DNA of 64,000 nucleotides from assembly GCA_021201795.1 (NCBI GenBank), contig JAJQEF010000016.1:166543-230542 (forward strand), read 5' to 3'. Under the pieces are notes generated by a model. The model did not search any database. It saw nothing but the letters and a program-made list of their open reading frames with translations, and was not told the DNA's origin. Made by a program: the position numbers and the translations under genes. This stretch comes from Rikenellaceae bacterium (GTDB taxonomy: Bacteria; Bacteroidota; Bacteroidia; Bacteroidales; Rikenellaceae). This document shows positions 45,343-54,604 of this stretch, piece after piece (position 1 is the first letter of the stretch; the number at the start of each line of letters is the position of its first letter).

Positions 45343-46845
45343 TTATTCGATTGCTGTTACGGATGCCGTTATGAGCGGAATCGTATTAAGAACTCCGGCA
45401 AACTCCTGTGCCGTAAGTCTGTTGGAAAAAATCCCTATAAAATATTTTCCGTTCACCAGAGTAATTTCTTTATCGTGAGCATACCTGTCGATATAACTAC
45501 GGACCGCGTCGTTAAGTTTACCGATACCTTCTATTTCAACGTTAAATGCACCTGCATTATTTTCAATATCGGAACCCAGATTTTTGAAATCTCCGTTATC
45601 CCACATTACTACTTCCGGTTTGCGGAAACCGTGTTCATTTTTAAGCTTCACAGCATCTGCGTAAGCCTCGGTCAATGTTTTGTACAAACCGATGAAATAT
45701 CTGTATCGACCCTGGTTACGGTCGTAATGAACTGGAACTATATTTTTAAAAGTGGAAACAGCAGGCTTATTTGCGAATGTGCCTACCGTGATGCTGTAAA
45801 ATTTTCCTTTTTCAGGCACATTGATCTCCGGAATAGGATTCTGATTATTGTACGGACTGCTCTGAACTTTGGAAATGCCGGCAAAATCGATAAAATCCCT
45901 TTCGGCAAGTATTATGTTTTGTTTAATAAAATCACTGTCGTCGAATCCGGATATGGCTTGGGTCAGAGAATCAAGGGCGCTGGCTAAATTCAGCGTCCGG
46001 GCAAGGAGTATTTCATATTCCGATATCAGTCTGTATTGGGACGGAAATTCCGCAAAGGTCTCGGATATCATTGTTTTGAGCTGTTCGGCGGGAATTTTTT
46101 CCGCTTTGTTCCTGCGGTTAATTTCATTGATGTCGGCCAGTTTGTTCAGTTTATCCAGAAGAAAGGTATAAACCAGCGTTTTGGTATTGAAGATCATCTC
46201 CCAGTTTTTGTTGAAATCTTCCTCGCATTCGGTAATTCCTGAATACAATCCACGGTAAACATTGTACAAAGAATCCGAAGTATACTGATCCTCTGCCGAC
46301 TTATACAGGATTGCTGTTTCCTCCATATTCGTGTATAATGAAATGAATTCTTCCGACAATCCGGATATGTATTTTTCATTATCGAATACTTCCAGCAGAA
46401 GCTCGTAATCCTCTTTATTGAGATTATTTTTTATGTAGGAATTATACGGAAGAAAACGATTGTCCGTCCCGTTTATAGGAGATGGGCTGTCAGGCAGTTC
46501 ATTTTCTAACGAATTGATAAGATACTCTTGTTCTATTGTAGTGGTCTTGGATACGACTATACCAAGGTTGTTGCGGATGTCGAACAGATCCGCCTCAAGA
46601 CTTAGTATCTCTGCACTCCTCATCGCACGATCGGACGTATCTCTCATGAATGCCGTTCTTTTTTCATCGAGAAGATTTAACAGCGAGTCTTCTTTATTTT
46701 TCAGAACAGTCTCTTCTAAAAGAAGTTCCATGTATACGGAATCATTCTCAAGTCCTGAAATACGAGGTGTGATACCTATATTAGATGACCCTATAAGGGT
46801 ACTCAGTATTACAACGCTAAAAACTGATATATAATATTTTTTCAT
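45343..46845 (-). CDS. Secreted protein with tandem SPOR-like C-terminal repeats
   Basis: 500 aa. An N-terminal signal (YYISVFSVVILSTLIGSS) leads to about 300 residues of charged helical, probably coiled-coil sequence with no family I recognise. The C terminus has one SPOR-like unit (GKFYSITVGTFANKPAVSTFKNIVPVHYDRNQGRYRYFIGLYKTLTEAYADAVKLK) and a shorter second one (LVNGKYFIGIFSNRLTAQEFAGVLN). SPOR domains bind denuded septal peptidoglycan, so a periplasmic cell-wall role is inferred. It lies between trkH and rarA with 6-nt gaps on both sides. Confidence 0.72.
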   Translation of the reverse strand: MKKYYISVFSVVILSTLIGSSNIGITPRISGLENDSVYMELLLEETVLKNKEDSLLNLLDEKRTAFMRDTSDRAMRSAEILSLEADLFDIRNNLGIVVSKTTTIEQEYLINSLENELPDSPSPINGTDNRFLPYNSYIKNNLNKEDYELLLEVFDNEKYISGLSEEFISLYTNMEETAILYKSAEDQYTSDSLYNVYRGLYSGITECEEDFNKNWEMIFNTKTLVYTFLLDKLNKLADINEINRRNKAEKIPAEQLKTMISETFAEFPSQYRLISEYEILLARTLNLASALDSLTQAISGFDDSDFIKQNIILAERDFIDFAGISKVQSSPYNNQNPIPEINVPEKGKFYSITVGTFANKPAVSTFKNIVPVHYDRNQGRYRYFIGLYKTLTEAYADAVKLKNEHGFRKPEVVMWDNGDFKNLGSDIENNAGAFNVEIEGIGKLNDAVRSYIDRYAHDKEITLVNGKYFIGIFSNRLTAQEFAGVLNTIPLITASVTAIE

Positions 46846-46851
46846 AGATAT

Positions 46852-48297
46852 CTATCTCCAAATCCTGATCATCGCTATCAATAATAAACCGAATATTTCC
46901 AGACGGCCGATTAACATAAGCAAAGTACATATAATTTTTACATAATCGGGAATAACCGAATAATTGCTCAAAGAAGACACTGCACCGAAGCCGGGGCCCA
47001 CATTCCCCATTGAAGCAAATGCCGCGCTGAAACTCGTCATAAGATCCAGTCCTGAAATCGATATCAGCAGCGTTCCCAAAAGTACGAATAAAATATAAAT
47101 AACGATAAACATATTTACCAGACTTAACGTATTATCTTCGATAATTGTTTTATCCATTTTAACCCTTATTATGGCGTTAGGGTGCTGTAATTGCTTCACC
47201 CTCGCAATAACCGATTTGTAGGAAAGAAGGATTCGGTCGGCTTTAAGTCCTCCCGTAGTAGAGCCTGAACAGGCGCTGGTAAAGGAGAAATATATGAGGA
47301 TTACTAGCGCGAATGGTGGCCATATGTTGGTATCGGTGGTTGCAAAACCTGTAGTGGTACATATTGTCGCAGCCTGGAAATATGCGTATCTCGCAGCTTC
47401 CCCTAAAGAATTGTAAGTGTCCGAAAACCATAGGCTTCCGGTAATCAACACACCTCCGATAATAAGACTCCATATATAAAACATGGTCACTTCCGAGCGA
47501 AAGATATTGTTCTTCTTTCCTGTAAGCGTGGCGTATAATACCCCGAAATGTATCCCCGCTATTACGGTAAAGAGTGTAATGATTATTTCTACCCATTTAT
47601 TACTGAAGTATGAAATGCTGAGCGACCTTGTACTGAACCCTCCTGTCGCCACGGTAGAGAATGCGTGGTTTATCGAATCGAACCAGTCCATACCTGCGAT
47701 TCTCAGAAAAATCGATGCCGTAAAGGTTAGTCCTATATAAACAAAAAGTAAGATCTTTACGATTTTCTGGGTTTTATATTTGAAATTGTCTTTTGCGAGA
47801 GCAGACATCTGTATATTGGATAAGGTCATCTTTACACGACCGAGGGACGGAATTGCAACCAGTACAAACATCATTACCCCTATACCGCCCAACCAGTGGG
47901 TCGACGATCTCCAGAATAATAGACTTTTGGGAACGGCTTCGATATCGTTCAGTATGGTGCTTCCCGTGGTTGTAAATCCCGATACGCTTTCGAACCAGGC
48001 GTTTACAACGGTAAATTCACCGCCCCACAACAAATAGGGGAAGGTTCCCACTACACAGGAAATTACCCATGAACCTACGACTATTATGTATGCTTCCTTA
48101 CTGTTTATATTATTATCTGCGTCGACGAATATTAGCGGGAAGCATCCCAGTGCAACGGTAAGGATTGCACTCATAATAAGGGGATATAAACCGGTATCGA
48201 TGCCGTAGTAAACCGCAATAAAGGCGGACAATAACATGAATAAGGCATTGATAACAAGCACAAGTCCAATATATCTCGTAATTATATTGAATCTCAT
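46852..48297 (-). CDS. trkH: TrkH-type potassium uptake protein
   Basis: 481 aa with about ten TM helices and selectivity-filter-like loops in each repeat (SVSGFTTTGSTIL; FSTVATGGFSTRS; TICTTTGFATTD; FASMGNVGPGFG). It imports K+, usually gated by the cytoplasmic NAD-binding protein TrkA. No trkA is in the window; instead the gene overlaps an upstream HAMP-domain gene by one base, which is unusual. Confidence 0.92.
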   Translation of the reverse strand: MRFNIITRYIGLVLVINALFMLLSAFIAVYYGIDTGLYPLIMSAILTVALGCFPLIFVDADNNINSKEAYIIVVGSWVISCVVGTFPYLLWGGEFTVVNAWFESVSGFTTTGSTILNDIEAVPKSLLFWRSSTHWLGGIGVMMFVLVAIPSLGRVKMTLSNIQMSALAKDNFKYKTQKIVKILLFVYIGLTFTASIFLRIAGMDWFDSINHAFSTVATGGFSTRSLSISYFSNKWVEIIITLFTVIAGIHFGVLYATLTGKKNNIFRSEVTMFYIWSLIIGGVLITGSLWFSDTYNSLGEAARYAYFQAATICTTTGFATTDTNIWPPFALVILIYFSFTSACSGSTTGGLKADRILLSYKSVIARVKQLQHPNAIIRVKMDKTIIEDNTLSLVNMFIVIYILFVLLGTLLISISGLDLMTSFSAAFASMGNVGPGFGAVSSLSNYSVIPDYVKIICTLLMLIGRLEIFGLLLIAMIRIWR

Positions 48298-49055
48298 CAG
48301 TTGACTTTTTTTGTTGAAGAGATAAGTTCCTCGATGTATGTACGAAGGTCTTTTATCTCATCCGTTCCTTCTACTTTGGGTTTGAACGGAACCCTTTGTT
48401 TGATATATGCTTCCAGGCTCCGGGTCATTTTGAGAACCGGTTTTATATAATAAAGATCGATCAATCCGAAGAATACGACTATTATTATAATAGCTATACC
48501 TAAAGTGATGATTCCGGGCATGATCGCACGGTAGGCATTATTTCTTAAGATTCTGGCAGTGTTGTCTACTGAATTGTTTGTCGACAGGATAAGATTTTTT
48601 ATGGAAATATTAAGATCATAATAAGAAGATCTGTATATTTCTTCTATCCACTCTATATTGGAGTAGACGGTGTCGGTAATGTCGTTTGCTACGATATCAT
48701 AGCTGTTTTTGGACGCGATAACCCTGTCTGTGCCCTCGTTGGTTTCAAATAGTTCCGCGGCTGCCGTGAATATGGAATCGAAATGATTCTTTCTGGATTC
48801 CAATAAGGAATCGGAGAATTCCCGACCCTCCATAATGACTTGTAATATAGAATCGTACAACTTTACGGATTGTACCATTTTATCGGACATTTCCATTTCC
48901 TGCCTGCTTTTTTCGAGTATTATCCTTGTCGAGGCGTTAAGTCGTCTTAGTTCGAAAAAAGATATTAGCCCGGAGAAAAATAATAAACAGCCCAGAACGA
49001 AAAATCCGTAAAGGATCTTATTCCTGATTCCGCTGACAGATTTTATTTGTTTCAT
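48297..49055 (-). CDS. Two-TM sensor-like protein ending in a HAMP domain, no output domain
   Basis: 252 aa: TM1 at about 14-35 (ILYGFFVLGCLLFFSGLISFF), an extracytoplasmic helical region of about 140 residues resembling four-helix-bundle chemoreceptor sensors (ASTRIILEKSRQEMEMSDKMVQSV), TM2 at about 178-202 (MPGIITLGIAIIIIVVFFGLIDLYYI), then a HAMP-like segment (KPVLKMTRSLEAYIKQRVPFKPKVEGTDEIKDLRTYIEELI). The protein ends there, without a kinase, cyclase or MCP tail. It overlaps trkH by one base, suggesting it acts on the channel directly; this is inference. Confidence 0.75.
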   Translation of the reverse strand: MKQIKSVSGIRNKILYGFFVLGCLLFFSGLISFFELRRLNASTRIILEKSRQEMEMSDKMVQSVKLYDSILQVIMEGREFSDSLLESRKNHFDSIFTAAAELFETNEGTDRVIASKNSYDIVANDITDTVYSNIEWIEEIYRSSYYDLNISIKNLILSTNNSVDNTARILRNNAYRAIMPGIITLGIAIIIIVVFFGLIDLYYIKPVLKMTRSLEAYIKQRVPFKPKVEGTDEIKDLRTYIEELISSTKKVN

Positions 49056-49074
49056 ATTAAAATGAATTAAAAAA

Positions 49075-49082
49075 CAAAGATA
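49075..49082 (-). promoter_or_regulatory. -7 element of the HAMP-trkH-SPOR-rarA-kdsA operon
   Basis: Minus-strand TATCTTTG exactly fits TAnnTTTG, 19 nt from the start of the first gene. No -33 TTTG is at 19-21 nt. Confidence 0.5.
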
Positions 49083-49157
49083 TTAAATTTTTAATACGGG
49101 AACGGTTGTTGTTTGGTGGTTTGTTGGGTTCGCGATGAATAAATTACAATTTTTTTA

Positions 49158-49165
49158 TACCTTTG
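49158..49165 (+). promoter_or_regulatory. -7 element of the barrel-phoH-purC operon
   Basis: TACCTTTG matches TAnnTTTG, 28 nt before the ATG at 49194. Confidence 0.5.
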
Positions 49166-49193
49166 AATCCGAAATGAATCAAAGTGAAAGATT

Positions 49194-49772
49194 ATGAAAA
49201 AGTTATTTGTGCTCGTATTAGTATGCCTTGTAGTTTCCGGAGTTTCCGCACAGCCGTTAAAGATCGGAGTGAAGGGCGGATTGACATTTCTTTCCACTGA
49301 TGCTGTAAGCAAAATAAGTACCGATAATAGAATCAAATCGAAGGATGTGGGATTTACTGTAGGTGTAGTTTCGCGTTTTACTATTCCTGTTATAGGCATT
49401 TACGCCCAGCCGGAGTTGGTTTACAATTATGCGAAATACAATGTATACAGAATGGATGATGCAAGGAAATTAACTTACAACAACCTCGAACTTCCTGTGT
49501 TGTTCGGTCTGAACCTGCTTTTTATCAGGATTAACGCAGGACCGGTATTCAACCTGAAAACATTCGACGGAAAAGATAATTATTTCCATGTCTACCGTCC
49601 TAACGTAGGTTATATTGCAGGTCTCGGATTGTCTCTGGGAAGATTTGATTTCGATGTCCGCTGGCAGGGATATTTTTCTAAGGAGAATAGAAAATTCGAC
49701 CTGAACTATGTCAACCAGGGCATTAAAGTAAACGACAAGTTCATTACTACTTCATTCACTTACTTTTTTTAA
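49194..49772 (+). CDS. Outer-membrane beta-barrel protein (porin/PorT-like family)
   Basis: 192 aa. The signal peptide (MKKLFVLVLVCLVVSGVSAQP) is followed by alternating strands typical of the small OMP_b-brl barrels of Bacteroidota (LKIGVKGGLTFLSTD, GFTVGVVSRFTIPVIGIYAQPELVYNY, GYIAGLGLSLGRFDFDVRWQGYF), ending in the aromatic TTSFTYFF. Function unknown; several relatives take part in secretion or adhesion. First gene of the operon, overlapping phoH by one base. Confidence 0.85.
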   Translation: MKKLFVLVLVCLVVSGVSAQPLKIGVKGGLTFLSTDAVSKISTDNRIKSKDVGFTVGVVSRFTIPVIGIYAQPELVYNYAKYNVYRMDDARKLTYNNLELPVLFGLNLLFIRINAGPVFNLKTFDGKDNYFHVYRPNVGYIAGLGLSLGRFDFDVRWQGYFSKENRKFDLNYVNQGIKVNDKFITTSFTYFF

Positions 49773-50764
49773 TGGGGGAGAGAGTAATACCCATAGAAGG
49801 AATAGATACTAAGGACCTGTACGGAACGGCAAATAATAATATAAACCATATTGCCGCGAAGTTCCCCGGATTAAAAATTATAGCACGAGGTTCCAAGATT
49901 AAGGCTATTGGTCAGGAGGAACTTATCGAACAGTTCGAACATAAAATACTACGGCTTATAGATTATTATAACCGTTACGGACATATGTCCGAACAGGTTA
50001 TTGACCAGATTATAGATAGCGGAACCGCCGAAGTCGACGGACCCGTGGACAACAATGTAATAGTTTACGGTAATAATGGCCTGATAGTAAGGGCAAGAAC
50101 CGTGAATCAACAGAAACTTGTCGATCTTTATTATAAAAACGATCTGCTTTTCGCGACAGGACCAGCAGGTTCGGGAAAAACATATACCTCTATTGCTCTG
50201 GCTGTGAGGGCTTTGCGGGAGAAAGAGGTTAAGAGGATAATCCTTACGAGGCCTGCTGTCGAGGCCGGAGAAAAACTCGGATTTCTGCCCGGCGATATGA
50301 AAGAGAAACTCGATCCGTATCTCCAGCCTCTGTATGATGCTTTGAACGATATGATTCCACCGCGTAAACTTACGCAGTTTATGGAGGACGGTACTGTACA
50401 GATAGCTCCGCTCGCATACATGAGGGGTCGTACTCTGGACAATGCCTTTGTTATTTTGGACGAAGCACAGAATACCACTATGCCCCAGATAAAGATGTTC
50501 CTGACCAGGATGGGTAAAAGTGCGAAATTTATCGTTACTGGCGATGTCACACAAATCGACCTTCCGCGGAAAAGGGATTCGGGACTGCTTCCGACTATTT
50601 CGCTGTTACGTAAAGTTAAAGGAATAGGCATTGTAGAAATGGACAACAGGGACATAATACGTCATCCATTGGTAAAATATATTGTCGAGGCATTCGATAA
50701 ATTCGAAGAAAATAAAGAAGAAACCAATAAAATAATACACAATAATGGCAAAAGCGATTGTTAA
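49772..50764 (+). CDS. phoH: PhoH-family P-loop ATPase
   Basis: 330 aa. [16 protein letters not shown] is Walker [36 protein letters not shown] is the PhoH block, and [22 protein letters not shown] is Walker B with sensor. An N-terminal RNA-binding-like segment ([26 protein letters not shown]) is as expected of PhoL/YbeZ. In many bacteria it works with the RNase YbeY; no ybeY is adjacent here. Its end overlaps purC by 20 nt. Confidence 0.92.
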   Translation: MGERVIPIEGIDTKDLYGTANNNINHIAAKFPGLKIIARGSKIKAIGQEELIEQFEHKILRLIDYYNRYGHMSEQVIDQIIDSGTAEVDGPVDNNVIVYGNNGLIVRARTVNQQKLVDLYYKNDLLFATGPAGSGKTYTSIALAVRALREKEVKRIILTRPAVEAGEKLGFLPGDMKEKLDPYLQPLYDALNDMIPPRKLTQFMEDGTVQIAPLAYMRGRTLDNAFVILDEAQNTTMPQIKMFLTRMGKSAKFIVTGDVTQIDLPRKRDSGLLPTISLLRKVKGIGIVEMDNRDIIRHPLVKYIVEAFDKFEENKEETNKIIHNNGKSDC

Positions 50765-51698
50765 AACCCAATTCGAATTCGAATGGCAGAGGAATCTGTA
50801 TGTCGGCAAAGTGCGCGACGTTTATAATATTAACGACGAATATCTTGCGATGGTGGTTACCGACCGTATCTCGGCGTTCGATGTGGTGCTTCCTAAAGGA
50901 ATTCCATATAAAGGACAGGTATTGAATCAGATTGCTTCGAAATTTCTGGATGCGACTTCGGATATATGCCCGAACTGGAAAATCGCTTCACCGGATCCTA
51001 TGGCTACGGTAGGACGCAAGTGCGAACCGTTTCCTGTGGAGATGATAGTAAGGGCGTATCTGACAGGCAGCTCGTGGCGCGATTATAAAGCCGGAGCCCG
51101 TGAAATATGCGGAGTCAGGATTCCGTCCGGAATGAAAGAACATCAAAAATTCCCTGAGCCTATAGTTACTCCGACGACCAAAGCCGAGATAGGGGATCAT
51201 GATCAGAATATTTCCAAAGAAGAGATAATATCTTCCGGACTGGTAAACAAAGAAGATTACGAAAAACTCGAACAATACACACTGGCTCTCTTCAACCGAG
51301 GATCGGAGATGGCTGCCGAAAGAGGATTGATACTCGTAGATACGAAATATGAGTTCGGGAAAAAGGACGGCGAAATATATCTTATCGACGAAATACATAC
51401 CCCTGACAGTTCGCGGTATTTTTACGCAGATTCTTATCAGGAACTTTTTGACAAAGGAGAACAACAGCGTCAACTTTCTAAGGAATTCGTGCGTGAATGG
51501 CTTATGGAGAACGGATTCCAGGGACAAAAAGGTCAAATGGTCCCTGAAATGACGGAAGAGTTCGTACAGAGCGTAAGCGACAGATATATCGAGTTATATG
51601 AAAAAATAACCGGTGAAAAATTTGTTAAAGGAAGCGAAAGCGAAGATATATTGTCGCGTATCGAAAACAATATAAAAAACATGCTTGCCCGTTTGTAA
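50745..51698 (+). CDS. purC: Phosphoribosylaminoimidazole-succinocarboxamide synthase (SAICAR synthetase)
   Basis: 317 aa; joins aspartate to CAIR in purine synthesis. [50 protein letters not shown] and [17 protein letters not shown] are family blocks. [16 protein letters not shown] is the C-terminal signature. It belongs to the longer, roughly 310-aa PurC class. The start at 50745 lies inside the phoH 3' end, pointing to translational coupling. Confidence 0.95.
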   Translation: MAKAIVKTQFEFEWQRNLYVGKVRDVYNINDEYLAMVVTDRISAFDVVLPKGIPYKGQVLNQIASKFLDATSDICPNWKIASPDPMATVGRKCEPFPVEMIVRAYLTGSSWRDYKAGAREICGVRIPSGMKEHQKFPEPIVTPTTKAEIGDHDQNISKEEIISSGLVNKEDYEKLEQYTLALFNRGSEMAAERGLILVDTKYEFGKKDGEIYLIDEIHTPDSSRYFYADSYQELFDKGEQQRQLSKEFVREWLMENGFQGQKGQMVPEMTEEFVQSVSDRYIELYEKITGEKFVKGSESEDILSRIENNIKNMLARL

Positions 51699-51705
51699 TA
51701 AAATT

Positions 51706-52476
51706 ATGGGTAAAATTACTTTTTTAGGGACGGGAACATCTCAGGGTGTTCCTGTTATTTCCTGTAGATGCGAAGTCTGTCTTTCGAGCGATCCTCACGA
51801 CAAAAGGCTCCGCTCTTCCGTATTACTGGAAATTGTAGGAAAAGTAATAGCGATCGATTGCGGTCCGGATTTCCGGCAACAGATGCTTAGGGAAGACGTA
51901 AGAAGGCTGGATGCAATTCTTATAACGCACCCTCATAAAGATCATACCGGAGGTATGGACGATGTCCGCGCTTTCAATTATACGATGCGTAAACCTATGG
52001 ATGTTTATGCCGAACAGCATGCCCAGAAAATCCTCATGAATGAATTTTATTATGCGTTCGGAGATAACCGCTATCCGGGAGTTCCGGATATAAATCTGGT
52101 AAAAATCGATGAAAATCCTTTTAAGATTGGCGAAATAGATATAATTCCGATACGCGGAATGCATTATAAACTTCCTGTTCTCGGATTCCGGATAGGTGAT
52201 ATTGCTTACCTTACTGACATGAATTCCATAGAAGATTTGGAACTCGATAAATTACGCGACATCGATATATTCGTTATAAATTCGTTAAGGACGCAGAAGC
52301 ACCTTTCACATTTCTGCCTACCGGAAGCGCTGGAAATAATAAAAAAAATCAAACCTAAGAGAGCTTACCTCACCCATATATCCCATCAGCTGGGATTTCA
52401 TAAACAGGTCTCGGAAATTTTGCCCGAAGGAGTAGAGTTGGCTTACGACGGACTAAAACTCGAATTCGATGAATAA
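51706..52476 (+). CDS. MBL-fold metallo-hydrolase, PhnP-like
   Basis: 256 aa from ATG 51706 (MGKITFLGTGTSQGVPVISCRCEVC); the earlier track start would overlap purC and adds no homologous sequence. ITHPHKDHTGGMDDVRAF holds the HxHxDH-type metal site (here HPHKDH). GTGTSQGVP and paired cysteines near C25-C28 resemble PhnP-type phosphodiesterases and other tRNase Z-like MBL enzymes. Substrate not known. It overlaps the radical SAM gene by 8 nt. Confidence 0.88.
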   Translation: MGKITFLGTGTSQGVPVISCRCEVCLSSDPHDKRLRSSVLLEIVGKVIAIDCGPDFRQQMLREDVRRLDAILITHPHKDHTGGMDDVRAFNYTMRKPMDVYAEQHAQKILMNEFYYAFGDNRYPGVPDINLVKIDENPFKIGEIDIIPIRGMHYKLPVLGFRIGDIAYLTDMNSIEDLELDKLRDIDIFVINSLRTQKHLSHFCLPEALEIIKKIKPKRAYLTHISHQLGFHKQVSEILPEGVELAYDGLKLEFDE

Positions 52477-54601
52477 TAAAATATTACTGGTTACTCCGCC
52501 GCTACTTCAACCTAATTGCCCGTATCCTGCGACATGTTATTTGACCGGATACCTTAAGCGGGAAGGATTTGAGGCGGAACAACGCGATCTGTCCGTCGAT
52601 CTTCTAAACAGCATATTTACCCGTGAGTTTCTATGTAAAATATTCAATGAATTCAAGGAAACGAAGGATGAGAATATTTCCCGGATATATTCATTGAGTA
52701 AAAATTATATAAAAACAGTGGAGACGGTAATGAAATTTCTGCGCGGTGAGGACGATACGATCTCCAATCTGATATGCGCCCCTGATTTTCTCCCCCAGGC
52801 CGGCAGGTTCCATGAAATCGAAGATATAGAATCCGGATACGGTTCATCCGGAATTGTGGATTGTGCGAAGTATCTGGCGACGCTGTATCTCGAGGATCTG
52901 ACGGATTTTATAAATGCAGTGGTAACTCCGCACTTCGGAATTTCACGTTATGCAGAAAAAATATCCTTGTCTGTTCCCGAGTTTAAATTTCTTGAAGAAG
53001 AGCTGGTCAAGCCTGAAAATATTATCGAAAAGCTGATGATGCAGATTCTCGACGCATATATATCAGAACTCGAACCTGGCTATATAGGTTTTACGGTTCA
53101 ATTCCCCGGTAATCTTATTTCTTCGCTTCGCTGTGGAGGTTATATTAAATCGAATTATCCGGAAATTAAAGTGATATTCGGGGGAGGATATCCTTCAGCA
53201 GAATTACGTCAGTTAACTGATACGGCGGTTTTTAAATATACGGATTACATCGTACTCGACGACGGCGAAATTCCGTTGAAAAATATTCTTACCGGAGGAG
53301 AATTAGTGAGAACGTTCACGATGAACGGTAAAAAAGTAGAATATTCCGGTATCGATACCGAAAATATAAGCCACTACGAACGTGGTTGTCCGGATTACAG
53401 CGGCCTCGACGTTAGCCGTTATTTTTCTCTTGTCGAAACAGTAGACCCAATGCATAGGCTGTGGGGGGGGGAAGGTTTCTGGAACAAGATAATGGCAGCC
53501 CACGGATGTTATTGGTCTAAATGTGTATTTTGCGAGACTTCGCTGGATTATATATGTCGGTACGATCCGGTAAATGCCTCTACTATCGTCGATCAGATGG
53601 AAGAGGTTATGTCTGTCACGGGTAAATCCGGGTTCCATTTCGTGGACGAAGCGATTCCTCCGAAATTAATGAAAGATATTGCGCTGGAGATATTGAAACG
53701 GGAACTGGTAGTTTCATGGTGGGGCAATGTGCGCTTCGAGCCGTATTTTACTTCCGATCTCTGTCAGCTGCTGGCCGCCTCCGGATGTATTGCCGTATCA
53801 GGCGGTATCGAGGTCGCTTCCGACAGGCTTCTTGAATTGATGAATAAGGGAGTATCCATAGAGGAACTTACGATCGTATTGCGTAATTTTTATTATTCCG
53901 GGATCATGGTTCACGGCTACCTCATGTACGGGTTCCCGACTCAGACTGCGCAAGAGATAGTAGATTCTCTGGAGATTGTCCGCCAGCTGTTCCGTGCAGA
54001 ACTTCTTACTTCTGCATTCTGGCACAGATTCGCCATGACCCGCCATTCTTATTCGGGAAAAAATCCTGAAGAGTACGGAGTCCGTATTAAAGGTGATATT
54101 ATAAATAAATTTGCCAATAATGAGGTAAGGTTCGCTGAGAACCGCAACTATGATATAGACACCGCAGGTGAAGGACTGAAGACCGCCCTATACAATTATA
54201 TGCGTAAGGAAGGATTCGATATGCCGGTTAATAAATGGTTCAGGCATAAATATCCTGCAACGGAGATCGAGGGCACAAGGGTAACTGACTGCCTTATCCA
54301 GCCCGATGCTTCGAGGCTGTACAATGATAAGACACGGGTAGTCTTTACAGGAAATATTCCGCAGGGAACGGAGACGGGCTTGTTGTTCAGAAATAATTCT
54401 TCAGAGAAAATCGTAAAAGCCGATGAATCTGAAAAACGATTCTTATTGGAAGTTTTCAGCTTGACTGCCGATCTCGACAGAGTTTATACCATGGTGGACC
54501 TGTCGGAATTATATTCGAAATATTCGGAAAAACCATTTTCGTTTCTCTATCATTCGAAGCAGTGGGATGTAATGAGAACTTACGGTTTGTTACAGGTTTA
54601 A
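52469..54601 (+). CDS. B12-binding-type radical SAM protein
   Basis: 710 aa. The N-terminal ~300 residues look like a cobalamin-binding domain (LLVTPPLLQPNCPYPATCYLTGYLKREGFEAEQRDLSVDLL; VIFGGGYPSAELRQL). The radical SAM core follows with AAHGCYWSKCVFCETS, cysteines spaced CX4CX2C rather than the canonical CX3CX2C. Later blocks VSWWGNVRFEPYF, SGGIEVASDRLLELMNKG and GYLMYGFPTQT are usual for this group. The C-terminal ~170 residues are unassigned. The reaction is unknown. It overlaps the MBL gene by 8 nt and the GSCFA gene follows after 3 nt. Confidence 0.85.
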   Translation: MNNKILLVTPPLLQPNCPYPATCYLTGYLKREGFEAEQRDLSVDLLNSIFTREFLCKIFNEFKETKDENISRIYSLSKNYIKTVETVMKFLRGEDDTISNLICAPDFLPQAGRFHEIEDIESGYGSSGIVDCAKYLATLYLEDLTDFINAVVTPHFGISRYAEKISLSVPEFKFLEEELVKPENIIEKLMMQILDAYISELEPGYIGFTVQFPGNLISSLRCGGYIKSNYPEIKVIFGGGYPSAELRQLTDTAVFKYTDYIVLDDGEIPLKNILTGGELVRTFTMNGKKVEYSGIDTENISHYERGCPDYSGLDVSRYFSLVETVDPMHRLWGGEGFWNKIMAAHGCYWSKCVFCETSLDYICRYDPVNASTIVDQMEEVMSVTGKSGFHFVDEAIPPKLMKDIALEILKRELVVSWWGNVRFEPYFTSDLCQLLAASGCIAVSGGIEVASDRLLELMNKGVSIEELTIVLRNFYYSGIMVHGYLMYGFPTQTAQEIVDSLEIVRQLFRAELLTSAFWHRFAMTRHSYSGKNPEEYGVRIKGDIINKFANNEVRFAENRNYDIDTAGEGLKTALYNYMRKEGFDMPVNKWFRHKYPATEIEGTRVTDCLIQPDASRLYNDKTRVVFTGNIPQGTETGLLFRNNSSEKIVKADESEKRFLLEVFSLTADLDRVYTMVDLSELYSKYSEKPFSFLYHSKQWDVMRTYGLLQV

Positions 54602-54604
54602 ACA

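Noticed and set aside
49949-50554. 201-aa minus-strand ORF
   Set aside because: Antisense shadow of phoH.
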